64,000 nucleotides of DNA. Origin: an uncultured Bacteroides sp. Lineage in GTDB: Bacteria > Bacteroidota > Bacteroidia > Bacteroidales > Bacteroidaceae. The notes beneath the pieces are model-generated. The model saw only the letters and a program-made list of their open reading frames with translations. It ran no database searches and was not told the DNA's origin. This document shows, in pieces, positions 28,601-35,213 of the stretch (the stretch's first letter is position 1; every line of letters begins with the position of its first letter). The stretch is from the NCBI GenBank assembly GCA_949294185.1, contig CASFGA010000001.1, forward strand, positions 140,569 to 204,568, written 5' to 3'. Made by a program: the position numbers and the translations under genes.

Positions 28601-28660
28601 TATCAGGCATAGCAAAAACAATAGTCCTAAAGACTTGAAAGAATTAATTTTTGTTTTCAT
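25604..28660 (-). CDS. SusC-like TonB-dependent outer-membrane transporter
   Basis: 1018-residue importer for xylan oligosaccharides, working with the SusD lipoprotein and TonB. Signal peptide is about residues 1-26; a carboxypeptidase-D-like beta-sandwich follows (ITVKGVVKDRSGETIIGASV to about residue 115), then EVVVIGYG and the plug with GVDMSQ, RGTRSLTASNDPLIVLDG and STAIYGSRGANGVILITT, and a 22-strand barrel. There is no STN domain, so it does not look like a transporter that signals through an anti-sigma factor. It is the first gene of its unit, with the promoter about 40 bases before the start. Confidence 0.96.
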   Translation of the reverse strand: MKTKINSFKSLGLLFLLCLIPLWAFSQNITVKGVVKDRSGETIIGASVVEKGTTNGTITDFDGNFQLSVPADAILRVSFVGYQTQEIPVAGKTSFNILLREDMEVLDEVVVIGYGTARKSDVTGSIASVGGEKLREVPATNITYALQNRVAGVDMSQTSSQPGATMQIRIRGTRSLTASNDPLIVLDGIPFMGNISDINPNDIKSMDILKDASSTAIYGSRGANGVILITTNKGVQEAPAKFTYNGYAGLKTVFSKYPMMDGPTFAAMREYAGIYNNTLEESNDVSTDWQDLMYRKGFVTSHDIGVTGGTKGGSYGFGLGYYKDQGVIPTQQYTRYSLRGSFEQSIGKYLKFGLTTNSNYNVTKGTQVGLYGVLSMSPLASPYNEDGSMKKTVTMPNDVQYVLTRDVVENLGDSWANDQIAFGTYNNFFAELKCPWVEGLKYRMNLGLNYRSAKNGAFTGEGVNSGTPTPSSASLQHEETTNWAIENLITYDRTFNDKHQLNVVGMFSAEETTYTKSHISALDIPAEYFQYYNIGRAESTITVDPNNWNYQKSGLMSYMARAMYTYDNRYMFSATVRSDASSRLAKGHQWHTYPAVSVGWNIRQESFMDNVTWMDMLKVRVGYGQTSNQAVDPYSTLGMLSTRPYNFGPTGYATGYYVSSLPNADLGWEYSSTWNFGLDFSLFNGRLSGTLEYYIQKTNDLLLNVNLPSTTGVGSYMGNVGKTQNKGVEFTVNGTILDNLNGWTWDASINISANRNKITSLASGQERDEANNWFVGYPIDVIYDYEKIGLWQQDDPYLDILEPGGNVGMIKVKYTGDYDENGKPTRAIGADDRQILSMEPKFQGGFSTRVAYKGFDLSIIGAFKYGGILISSLHSSNGYLNMLTGRRGQVDVDYWTEDNTDAKYPKPGGIQSGDNPKYGSTLGYFDASYWKIRTITLGYQFENQRWLRNLGVDNLRAYITVQNPFVICSPYHKETGLDPETNSYGNENVAVGSLKRLLMVGTNSPATRNFLFGINLTF

Positions 28661-28946
28661 AATTAGGATTTTGGTTAAAACTATTTTAATATCACAAATA
28701 CAAAATTAGAAAATAAGGCCATATATCGGTATCATCCAAGTTTCATTTATTGTTCTGCACGTTACATTTATCCGGGAAACATTACAAAAAAATTAGGAAA
28801 CCGTACATTTGTGTTTTATGACATGTTATTCTCCTGATTCCGTACAGTCCCCTTGACGGAATACATAGTCTTTCAAGCCAAAACCTTTCTTAACATTACC
28901 AACCTATCTGCGACAATCTTCAAAAGACACGAGACAAAAAACAAAA
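28661..28946 (-). promoter_or_regulatory. susC upstream region with triple activator half-sites
   Basis: On the minus strand TGTAATGTT (28786-28778), TGTAACGTG (28766-28758) and TGAAACTTG (28745-28737) begin 20 and 21 bases apart. The -7 box TAATTTTG (28708-28701) starts 37 bases after the last one, the same spacing as at the plus-strand GH43 promoter. No -33 TTTG is at the proper distance. The bases beyond 28790 hold nothing else that I recognise up to the terminator. Confidence 0.68.
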
Positions 28947-28998
28947 GCGCAGTGCCACGAAACTCTGCATTGCAGACACTCGTTTCGTAACACTGCGC
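28947..28998 (-). terminator. Intrinsic terminator of the FtsZ-like gene
   Basis: GCGCAGTG..ACGAAAC (28947-28963) pairs with GTTTCGT..CACTGCGC (28982-28998): 15 bp around a 2x2 internal loop, with a further TCTGCA/TGCAGA dyad inside. On the minus strand it is followed by TTTTGTTTTTTG, a good U-tract, 25 bases after the ftsZ-like stop. Confidence 0.88.
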
Positions 28999-29022
28999 AA
29001 TCTTTTCGAGATGCAGTCATCC

Positions 29023-30252
29023 TCAATCTTTATATACCCAATCCGCCCACTGCTCAAATCGCTTCATCCATTTGTTCCTTATCTTATTCGCCACGGACTC
29101 CTGCGAAACGGGAGGGATTTCGTCTTCAGACCGATCGTTTTCTGGCAGAGAAAGCTTCTCTTCATCCGGTTTGCCTTTATCCGGCTCTTTAGGGGAAAGC
29201 GGTTTTCTCGACCTGTACAGCCGGTGTATATATTCATCCAGCTGTGCCGTTTCGTGCCTGTCTTCAGGCATCGCATTTTCAACTCCTGTGGCTATAATGG
29301 CAAATTTGGCCTTTGCACCCAACGTGTCATCCTCATATTGCCCCCATATCAGTTCTACATCGGAATCGAACTCCTCCATAAAGTCATCCAATACATCCAA
29401 CTCTTCAATCAGCAGCGGATATTCCTTGCTGGAATAGACGATGAACAAGACCCTTTTCGCCTTCACCACATTGTTGTCACTCAGAAGAGGGGAATCCAAC
29501 GCGTCCAGTATCGCCTTGTTCAGACGGTACTCACCTTCTCCATACCCCACCGACATGATGGCACTTCCCCCGTCCTTCATCACCGTCTGCACATCGCAGA
29601 AGTCGCGGTTGATTACGCCTTTCAAAGTAATGATTTCAGCAATGGTCTTGGCCGCCGTGCCCAGTATCTCATCGGCCTTGACATAAGCCTCTCTTACCGA
29701 CATGGCAATCCGGCCATAGATATCACGCAGACGCTCGTTGTTTATCACCAACAGCGCGTCCACATTTTTACGCATCTCCTCCACTCCACGAACAGCCTTG
29801 CGGATGCGCGGCATCTTTTCAAAATAAAACGGAACCGTAACGATACCCACCGTCAGCACGCCTCGCTGCTTGGCTGCCGAAGCGATGACCGGAGCCGCTC
29901 CCGTACCCGTTCCGCCTCCCATCCCGGCTGTAATGAAAACCATCTGCGTGCCGTCGTCGAACATCCTGTTGATTTCGTCCATATTCTCCAAGGCCATTTC
30001 ACGCCCTTTCTCCGGATTACCCCCTGTTCCAAGCCCGTCTCCCAACTGAAGCCGGTAAGGAACATCACATTCCACAAGCGACTGACTGTCGGTATTGCAG
30101 GCCACAAAAAACACATTATGAATGCCCTGATGATACATGTTGTTGACAGCGTTCACGCCTCCGCCGCCCACACCGATAACTTTGATAATCCCTTCCGTCT
30201 TATCCTTTACCTCATCCGCCAGAGGCATTCTGAATTCTTTCTCTATTGCCAT
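29023..30252 (-). CDS. Divergent FtsZ paralogue (tubulin-like GTPase)
   Basis: 409-residue FtsZ-family GTPase, outside any division gene cluster. The nucleotide-binding loops are intact: VIGVGGGGVNAV (25-36), CNTDSQSL, the glycine loop GGGTGTG (112-118) and VPFYFEKMPRIRKA. The T7 synergy loop NRDFCDV (215-221) keeps both aspartates, so GTP hydrolysis on polymerisation is plausible. Arg181 in IYGRIA aligns with E. coli FtsZ LGRGI, the arginine reported as the target of an ADP-ribosylating toxin. After about residue 325 a charged linker leads to KWMKRFEQWADWVYKD instead of the usual IRxPAFLRR-like tail that binds FtsA. It starts three bases after the macrodomain-like gene. Probably a paralogue beside the housekeeping ftsZ. 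Confidence 0.88.
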   Translation of the reverse strand: MAIEKEFRMPLADEVKDKTEGIIKVIGVGGGGVNAVNNMYHQGIHNVFFVACNTDSQSLVECDVPYRLQLGDGLGTGGNPEKGREMALENMDEINRMFDDGTQMVFITAGMGGGTGTGAAPVIASAAKQRGVLTVGIVTVPFYFEKMPRIRKAVRGVEEMRKNVDALLVINNERLRDIYGRIAMSVREAYVKADEILGTAAKTIAEIITLKGVINRDFCDVQTVMKDGGSAIMSVGYGEGEYRLNKAILDALDSPLLSDNNVVKAKRVLFIVYSSKEYPLLIEELDVLDDFMEEFDSDVELIWGQYEDDTLGAKAKFAIIATGVENAMPEDRHETAQLDEYIHRLYRSRKPLSPKEPDKGKPDEEKLSLPENDRSEDEIPPVSQESVANKIRNKWMKRFEQWADWVYKD

Positions 30253-30255
30253 ACA

Positions 30256-30684
30256 CTATCTCTTTTCATTCAGACCATCCAATATCTTCACAAAGCTTTC
30301 GGGCAGGATGACATTATCCATCGCCCGCGCTCCGGCAAACAGCGGAGCTATCTCCCCGTCGCTGAAACCGGCTATGCCGCATCCGATGCGGGTCACATAA
30401 AAATGCAACTCCGGATGAACCGCTGCAAAATCCATGAATTCATCCACATAAGGCTTGATAGTCTCCACGCCTCCCTGCATGGTGGGTATGGCATAACTCT
30501 GCCCTTGCAAGCCCACACCTTGTCCCCAAACCGCGCCGAACCTGTTCATTGCCACCCGCGCCGCACCACCTCCGTGCATTCCGCGCAGATTGCTGCCGAA
30601 TACAAAAATCTCGTTCTCCCTAAGTCCGGTGATGTTTTCCGGCGTATAAAGCGGGCGTTTCCCCTTATCATATTGTGTTTTCAT
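30256..30684 (-). CDS. Macrodomain-like protein, putative ADP-ribose-binding
   Basis: 142-residue cytoplasmic protein. Although I do not know an exact family name, it reads like a compact macrodomain: FVFGSNLRGMHGGGAARVA (28-45) resembles the first ADP-ribose loop, SYAIPTMQGG (63-72) the following strand, and VTRIGCGIAGFSDGEIAPLF (97-116) the phosphate loop with its aromatic/glycine turn. Macrodomains bind ADP-ribose and many remove it from proteins. Its neighbours support this: an ADP-ribosylglycohydrolase upstream and an FtsZ paralogue three bases downstream. A TATCTTTG -7 box at 30743-30736 suggests that this gene and ftsZ-like can be transcribed without the upstream gene. Function is an inference from fold and position. 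Confidence 0.68.
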   Translation of the reverse strand: MKTQYDKGKRPLYTPENITGLRENEIFVFGSNLRGMHGGGAARVAMNRFGAVWGQGVGLQGQSYAIPTMQGGVETIKPYVDEFMDFAAVHPELHFYVTRIGCGIAGFSDGEIAPLFAGARAMDNVILPESFVKILDGLNEKR

Positions 30685-30735
30685 ATCGGATAAAATAAAT
30701 TTCCAAAGGATTCTTTCCGGCCTTCATGCCAAAGA

Positions 30736-30743
30736 CAAAGATA
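30736..30743 (-). promoter_or_regulatory. -7 promoter box before the macrodomain-like gene
   Basis: TATCTTTG on the minus strand matches TAnnTTTG exactly and lies 52 bases before the ATG, inside the 96-base gap after the ADP-ribosylglycohydrolase stop. No TTTG lies at the usual 20-base distance, so strength is uncertain. Confidence 0.5.
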
Positions 30744-30780
30744 CGGATATCCGGACAAACTTTCCCGCTCCGGCCCGAAT

Positions 30781-31722
30781 TTATTTTATTGTCGGCAAAA
30801 CCTTTATCAAATCCTCAGCCACATCCTCCAAAGCCGCCCGACGAGCCAGTCCCTCCACGTAGCGGACAGGAATCCCGGCATAGCCGAACTTCGCTCCCAA
30901 CAGACTGCCGGCCACCGCCCCGTTCGTATCCGCATCGCCTCCCTCATTGATTACGGCAAGCAGTCCCTCTTCAAAGCTCCGACTGTGATACACGCACCAC
31001 AGGGCCGCCGCCATCGTCTTAAGCGTATATCCCATCGCCCGTTCATCATCCAACTGTAAAGCATCCAATTCATTTTCCTCAGCCATCCGCAGATACGGCT
31101 CAATCCGGCTGTCATACCGGTTGCCAACTTTTATCAAGTCCTCCACCGACAGCACTTCCCCCTCATAAACCAACGAATGCACCATCAAAGCAATGATTGC
31201 CGACGAACCTACACACCGGGGGTCAGCATGGGTAAGACGGCAGATGTCGGCCGCATGACTCTCTACCTCCCTTTCCAGCAGGCCGACGACAGATGTCCGC
31301 ATCACCGCCCCGTTTGCCGCGCTCCGCTTGCCAGACATCAGCCAAACCTTTTCCCCCACTAAAAAAGGCTTCTCCTCATAATCGCCGATACTCAGCACCG
31401 TATGCGTATGCCGGCCGATGCCCATCGGATTACTCCGGAACCATTGCTTGAAACGACGGGCAACGGAAATCGGATTCACTTCCCCGTCGGCCACAATCGC
31501 CTGGGCAATGCACAGCATCATGTCCGTATCATCCGTCCAGTCACCTCTCTGCCACCGCGAGCGATGAGCATCCGGCACAATCTGCACATAATCCTCCAGT
31601 CCGTCGGGATAACACCGACGAACCTCCTCCCGCGTCATGAACTCCGTGCCCAACCCCAAGGCATCGCCTATGGCCTGACCGAAGAGAACGCCCCGTATCT
31701 TGTCTTCTGAAATGTTTTTCAT
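30781..31722 (-). CDS. ADP-ribosylglycohydrolase (DraG family)
   Basis: About 313-residue all-helical hydrolase that removes ADP-ribose from proteins or other acceptors. The family marks are GVLFGQAIGDALGLGTEF near the N-terminus, the metal-binding GDWTDDTDMML (about residues 60-70) and the second metal motif EGGDADTNGAVAGSLLGAKFG near the C-terminus, so all catalytic Asp/Thr residues are in place. No signal peptide: cytoplasmic. I prefer the ATG at 31722 because the family begins just before KIRGVLFGQ; ATGs at 31758 and 31746 are also in frame. It is the first of three minus-strand genes with the macrodomain-like and FtsZ-like proteins. Confidence 0.9.
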   Translation of the reverse strand: MKNISEDKIRGVLFGQAIGDALGLGTEFMTREEVRRCYPDGLEDYVQIVPDAHRSRWQRGDWTDDTDMMLCIAQAIVADGEVNPISVARRFKQWFRSNPMGIGRHTHTVLSIGDYEEKPFLVGEKVWLMSGKRSAANGAVMRTSVVGLLEREVESHAADICRLTHADPRCVGSSAIIALMVHSLVYEGEVLSVEDLIKVGNRYDSRIEPYLRMAEENELDALQLDDERAMGYTLKTMAAALWCVYHSRSFEEGLLAVINEGGDADTNGAVAGSLLGAKFGYAGIPVRYVEGLARRAALEDVAEDLIKVLPTIK

Positions 31723-31914
31723 AAAATCTTTGTCATTATTTTGCATTCTTTTTATCATTCATAATAACATAACCTACATCGTTTCAAACAAAAAATCAAA
31801 AAGCCGATATATTATCAACCCCAATAGGATTACAGTCCAGCAACAAACCAACACGTAATAACCGTAAAGCATTGGCAACAAACATAACAGCTTAAACGGA
31901 GCTTCATTTCTCTA

Positions 31915-32886
31915 TTATTTCTGATTTATATTTTTGACCAACTCCTCCAAAGCCGCCTTCTTTATCTCCAACTGATGCTCAACGATCAAATCATAGTCAC
32001 ACTTCTTATCTCCCAACTTACTTGTCACTACGAACAATTCCAAAGATATTAAAAAACTAAATATCACAAAATAAAATATCAAAGCTTCTATACGTGTGGA
32101 AACGATTTCAATCATGGCACGCAACTCTTCCAAAAAGCCAACATTCGAAGACAACTCTTTCCGTAAATCATTTTCAACATTTATTTTACGTTGCGTAAAT
32201 TCACTCTGTTGTTCTCGTAACCTTTCTAAATTTAACTTATTAGCATTCACCTGTTCTATTCTCGGATTAGCAATTGGACTTGTCGAAACAATAGTTTCTG
32301 GAATCTGTTTATAAGAACCATCCTCTTGCTTCTCATTCCGATAAGTAGTCGTTGAAGAAACTGTCTTTATTGTAGGTCTTTTAGCTATTTCTTCATTCAA
32401 CAACATGTTTACCTTATCTAATGAATCTATATCAATCTGAAGTTTCCGTAAATTCTCATCAATCACATTCAAACGCAATGGAAGCTGTTCTTGCACCTGT
32501 CTATCCGTTATTTCTACCATCTTCCGCTTGATGTCTTCCCCAAATATAATCTGATCCAATATCGCCGAACCCAAAACAGACATAATCACCGCTATAAAGA
32601 AGCGGAAACAAGCACCCCACCAGTTCGTTCCAACCGTCAGGATAATCTGCCTTTCTATCTGTATAACTATCACAATAAAAATAAAAGCAGACAAGGCACA
32701 CCCCCACAATGGTGCACCTACATATCTTTGAGCAAAACAAAATCCGGTAAAGCCCCACAAAATAATCAATATCAACAAAGCAGCCGTATACTTTTTCAAA
32801 TGTTTGTAACTGGCTTCACTACACTGAGCCAATATTTTACTGTTCCATCCTGTGAGGAAGCACCCCACTTTAATCCACCATTTCAT
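31915..32886 (-). CDS. DUF4407 membrane protein
   Basis: 323-residue inner-membrane protein of the DUF4407 family. Two hydrophobic segments lie at about 33-53 and 60-78, a third at about 90-112 ahead of the FGEDIKRKM turn, and one at about 265-287. Between the third and fourth is a long, charged region (about 115-260) with coiled-coil character that should face one side of the membrane. No catalytic motif is visible and the biological role of the family is unknown to me. Its start overlaps the end of the upstream 186-residue gene by 17 bases, so the two are translationally coupled. Base composition is much more AT-rich than the genes on either side of the island. Confidence 0.8.
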   Translation of the reverse strand: MKWWIKVGCFLTGWNSKILAQCSEASYKHLKKYTAALLILIILWGFTGFCFAQRYVGAPLWGCALSAFIFIVIVIQIERQIILTVGTNWWGACFRFFIAVIMSVLGSAILDQIIFGEDIKRKMVEITDRQVQEQLPLRLNVIDENLRKLQIDIDSLDKVNMLLNEEIAKRPTIKTVSSTTTYRNEKQEDGSYKQIPETIVSTSPIANPRIEQVNANKLNLERLREQQSEFTQRKINVENDLRKELSSNVGFLEELRAMIEIVSTRIEALIFYFVIFSFLISLELFVVTSKLGDKKCDYDLIVEHQLEIKKAALEELVKNINQK

Positions 32887-33430
32887 GATCCAATTTTTTC
32901 ATTTGTTCCAACGATAATGCAGCAAGTCCCCGCGAAAAACCTTTGTCATAAGAAAAAAGCATTCCTACCATATAGGGTTTCTCATTCTGAAAGTCTTGTT
33001 CCATTTGATTCAACTCTTTCATATGCTGTTGATAAGTCTCCCTCTTCGTTTCCAACTGACGAACCAAATCCACTAACCCCGCTTGCGTGCGAGAGTTTAT
33101 ATGAAAATCCAATTCGCGTAACACATCCGTATATTTTAAGCGTACTTGCTTAAACTTCACCTCCAAATTACTTTTAATGATAGACTTATTCATCTCTCGA
33201 TAAGATATATCCGGATTAGACAGCGCATCTTCATACCCTTTCGTCTCATAATCTTCTTTTAAATAGCCATAAATCAAATCTATCGGCATTCCTGTTCCAT
33301 AAGTAATCGTTACCGTTTTATTAGAATTCGGATTTGAATCATCTACAAAATCCTCCTTTTTTATTTCCGGCAAAGCTTCTTCCATAACGGAATCATCACT
33401 CTTTTTTCCAAACCAATTCCAAAATCCCAT
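32870..33430 (-). CDS. Hypothetical coiled-coil partner of the DUF4407 protein
   Basis: 186-residue soluble protein that I do not recognise. It starts MGFWNWFGKKSDD, has a short TVTITYGTGMPIDLIYGYL segment (residues 38-58) that looks like a small beta/alpha element, and then long charged helices (75-170, for example RQLETKRETYQQHMKELNQMEQ in two parts) likely to form a coiled coil. No signal peptide or membrane segment. Overlap of 17 bases with the DUF4407 gene suggests that they act together, the coiled coil perhaps meeting that of DUF4407. Function unknown. Confidence 0.72.
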   Translation of the reverse strand: MGFWNWFGKKSDDSVMEEALPEIKKEDFVDDSNPNSNKTVTITYGTGMPIDLIYGYLKEDYETKGYEDALSNPDISYREMNKSIIKSNLEVKFKQVRLKYTDVLRELDFHINSRTQAGLVDLVRQLETKRETYQQHMKELNQMEQDFQNEKPYMVGMLFSYDKGFSRGLAALSLEQMKKLDHEMVD

Positions 33431-33446
33431 ATTTTTTCTTTTTTAG

Positions 33447-33716
33447 TTAAATTTCAAAAGTAGGTATATCATACAGTTCATGTCCTCGTTTGTGGCATGA
33501 TTCACACAATGTTATCAAATATTTGTTCGAATAATCCCACGGATCATAAAACCGATTGAGCGTCTTTGAATAATGATACTGCTTATGATGTACAATCAAT
33601 TTTTCCCGATTTCCACAAATGGCACAGCAGTAATTATCTCGTTTCAAAATAATTTCCCGCTTCAAAGCCCAATGCTTATCTTGCAACTTCATTTTATAAA
33701 GATTGCCTCTCTCCAT
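33447..33716 (-). CDS. Small HNH endonuclease-like protein
   Basis: About 89 residues and essentially one HNH nuclease domain. Zinc and active-site residues are CCAICGN, LIVHHKQYHY and LITLCESCHKRGHE, which supply the two CxxC pairs and the catalytic His. It is not fused to any targeting domain. The start is uncertain: ATGs at 33746, 33716 and 33692 are in frame and none has a good ribosome site; the last gives the core domain only. It lies 16 bases upstream of the coiled-coil/DUF4407 pair on the same strand. Such lone HNH proteins occur in phage remnants and defence islands; the target is not predictable. Confidence 0.72.
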   Translation of the reverse strand: MERGNLYKMKLQDKHWALKREIILKRDNYCCAICGNREKLIVHHKQYHYSKTLNRFYDPWDYSNKYLITLCESCHKRGHELYDIPTFEI

Positions 33717-33873
33717 TTTACTTGAAATACATAAAATAACCATCAAACAATAGACATTATATCGAATAAGGTTTTAGAGTGCTGATAATCATAAACCCTG
33801 TTCCTTATTCTGTATAAACTCTAATATACCGAAAAAGGAAACAAAAAATTATCTCTGACTCCGCAACATTAGA

Positions 33874-34332
33874 CTAAATATCAAGATAAGATTCATCTAC
33901 CGCACGCTTCTTTTTTATCAACTCCAATACAATTTGCGCTCTATAACTACCTTTACGCTTAGCTTTTTTTAAATATTTCTTCGATTTTCTTTTTTCGTTT
34001 TCCAAATAATAAACGATTCCTAAATTATAATATAAAGAAACATTATAGTACCCTGTATTTAATGCTTGGTGAACATAATAAATAAACCAATAATTATTAC
34101 CCTTCCTCAAATAATTATAAGCTTGTTGTACACTTTCTTCATATTGTTTTTTTAATAACGCTTCTTTTGCTACTTGCCCCATTTCCATCAGCATCATTTC
34201 ATCATAAGACAAAGGCTCATATTGGCTTACATATGTTGATTGCACTGGCACATCAAAACGATTTACTTGAGCCCTTGTTTGTATCACACATACCCCCCAA
34301 AATACAAACAATAATATATTCTTCATATACAT
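33874..34332 (-). CDS. Hypothetical secreted TPR/Sel1-like small protein
   Basis: 152-residue protein with a signal peptide (MKNILLFVFWGVCVIQTRAQ after an initial Met-Tyr; the ATG at 34326 is an alternative start). The mature part contains helix pairs YNYLRKGNNYWFIYYVHQAL and YYNLGIVYYLENEKRKSKKYL that look like one or two TPR/Sel1 units, followed by a basic KKAKRKGSY stretch. It should be periplasmic. I do not recognise a specific family. The gap downstream (33747-33873) holds two nested inverted repeats (GAATAAGG/CCTTATTC and TTAGAGT/ACTCTAA) but no gene. Confidence 0.68.
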   Translation of the reverse strand: MYMKNILLFVFWGVCVIQTRAQVNRFDVPVQSTYVSQYEPLSYDEMMLMEMGQVAKEALLKKQYEESVQQAYNYLRKGNNYWFIYYVHQALNTGYYNVSLYYNLGIVYYLENEKRKSKKYLKKAKRKGSYRAQIVLELIKKKRAVDESYLDI

Positions 34333-34391
34333 CTATTTTAAGTATTCAATAGCTACATAACCATTTATTCCATAATATCACCAATGAATAA

Positions 34392-34427
34392 GGATTGTCT
34401 TTTATCTATTCAAGATAAACCTAATCC
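34392..34427 (-). terminator. Possible hairpin after the repeat protein gene
   Basis: GGATT (34392-34396) and TTTATCT (34401-34407) pair with AGATAAA (34413-34419) and AATCC (34423-34427). The minus-strand tail (TTATTCATTGG) is only weakly U-rich, so terminator activity is doubtful. Confidence 0.4.
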
Positions 34428-34473
34428 CTCATTTTATAATCAAACATTAGCATAATTATTTCTAAAACTACAT

Positions 34474-34935
34474 TCAATACATTTCCGTAAAATCCCATCT
34501 ATCATAAAGTTCATTCCATTTATAATAACCTATTATATTACCCAAAGAATCATATATATCATATCGATTATATAAATTATTCCATTTTCTTATATATTTC
34601 ATATTTCCATATGAATCATATCCTTCCGTCCTATTATAAAGATTATTCTCTTTTTCATATCCTTGTTGATTCCCATAAGAATCCTTTATCTCTTTCCTTT
34701 TATACAATTCATTATATTTCTCTGTTTTCTGCAAATTTCCATAAGAATCATAGTATTCTATGCAATCATATAAAGAATTATATTTTGCATATCCCATAAG
34801 GTTACCATAAGAATCATAGAATTCTGTTCTATCATATAACTTATTATACTTCTGCGTATAATTTTGCCCACATAATGACAAAGAAGGACACAACACAAAA
34901 ATGAAAAACAATAAAAAATTTAACTTGCAAAACAT
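34474..34935 (-). CDS. Secreted protein of tandem YDSYGN repeats
   Basis: About 153 residues: a signal peptide (MFCKLNFLLFFIFVLCPSLSLCGQ) and then five to six tandem units of about 22 residues with the pattern YNxLYDRxExYDSYGNxxGYxK. I start it at 34935, where AGGAG stands eight bases before the ATG; an ATG ten codons further out would put polar residues before the signal. The repeats resemble the short Tyr/Gly/Asn-rich beta-hairpin repeats found in secreted surface proteins, but I recognise no family. The unit is visible in DNA as well, and such arrays often change copy number. It lies downstream of a predicted structured RNA on the same strand. Confidence 0.72.
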   Translation of the reverse strand: MFCKLNFLLFFIFVLCPSLSLCGQNYTQKYNKLYDRTEFYDSYGNLMGYAKYNSLYDCIEYYDSYGNLQKTEKYNELYKRKEIKDSYGNQQGYEKENNLYNRTEGYDSYGNMKYIRKWNNLYNRYDIYDSLGNIIGYYKWNELYDRWDFTEMY

Positions 34936-34977
34936 AATAAAATCTCCTATATTTCTCAGTTCCATAGAAATTTTATT

Positions 34978-35207
34978 AACAAAAAAGAAGCGTGGAACTG
35001 CGTGCTATTCCGCGTTTCTGAAGGCCCTGAGAAAACCCAATCACACACATGAATAGACAGCAGACCCACGCTGAAAACAGCGTAGGAACCGACTGTGTCA
35101 TTCTTGTGTGATTTGAAAATTTCTCAGGTTTTCAGAAACAAGAATGAAGCACAACGCTTCTTACAATTTCTTCTCTAAATAACAGGCGGCAGACACTTCC
35201 GCACAAC
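34978..35207 (-). ncRNA. Predicted structured RNA (about 230 nt) with own promoter and terminator
   Basis: On the minus strand a full promoter (TTTG 35245-35242, 20 bases, TATATTTG 35221-35214) is followed by a 5' hairpin (AACAG/CTGTT with GCGG/CCGC) and a long imperfect rod. The closing stem AAGAAGCGT (35162-35154) pairs with ACGCTTCTT (34993-34985), then GTTTCTGAA.CCTGAGAAA with TTTCTCAGG..TTCAGAAAC, then AATCACACA with TGTGTGATT, capped by CGCTG/CAGCG. The closing stem runs into TTTTTT, so the RNA should end near 34978. Size and rod shape recall 6S RNA, but I cannot confirm that. Alternatives are a leader of the repeat-protein gene 43 bases downstream, or an old inverted-repeat element. 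Confidence 0.6.
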
Positions 35208-35213
35208 CTGTTG

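Noticed and set aside
29011..30693. Open frame of 560 codons on the plus strand
   Set aside because: It lies wholly antisense to the FtsZ-like and macrodomain-like genes, has no family signature, and its composition is that of a reversed coding frame.
34474..34935. Repeat array considered as CRISPR
   Set aside because: Repeats are degenerate, in frame and coding, with no spacers of constant length and no cas genes.
34985..35162. Miniature inverted-repeat transposable element
   Set aside because: Terminal repeats of only nine bases, no target-site duplication and a proper promoter and U-tract favour an RNA gene, although this alternative is not excluded.
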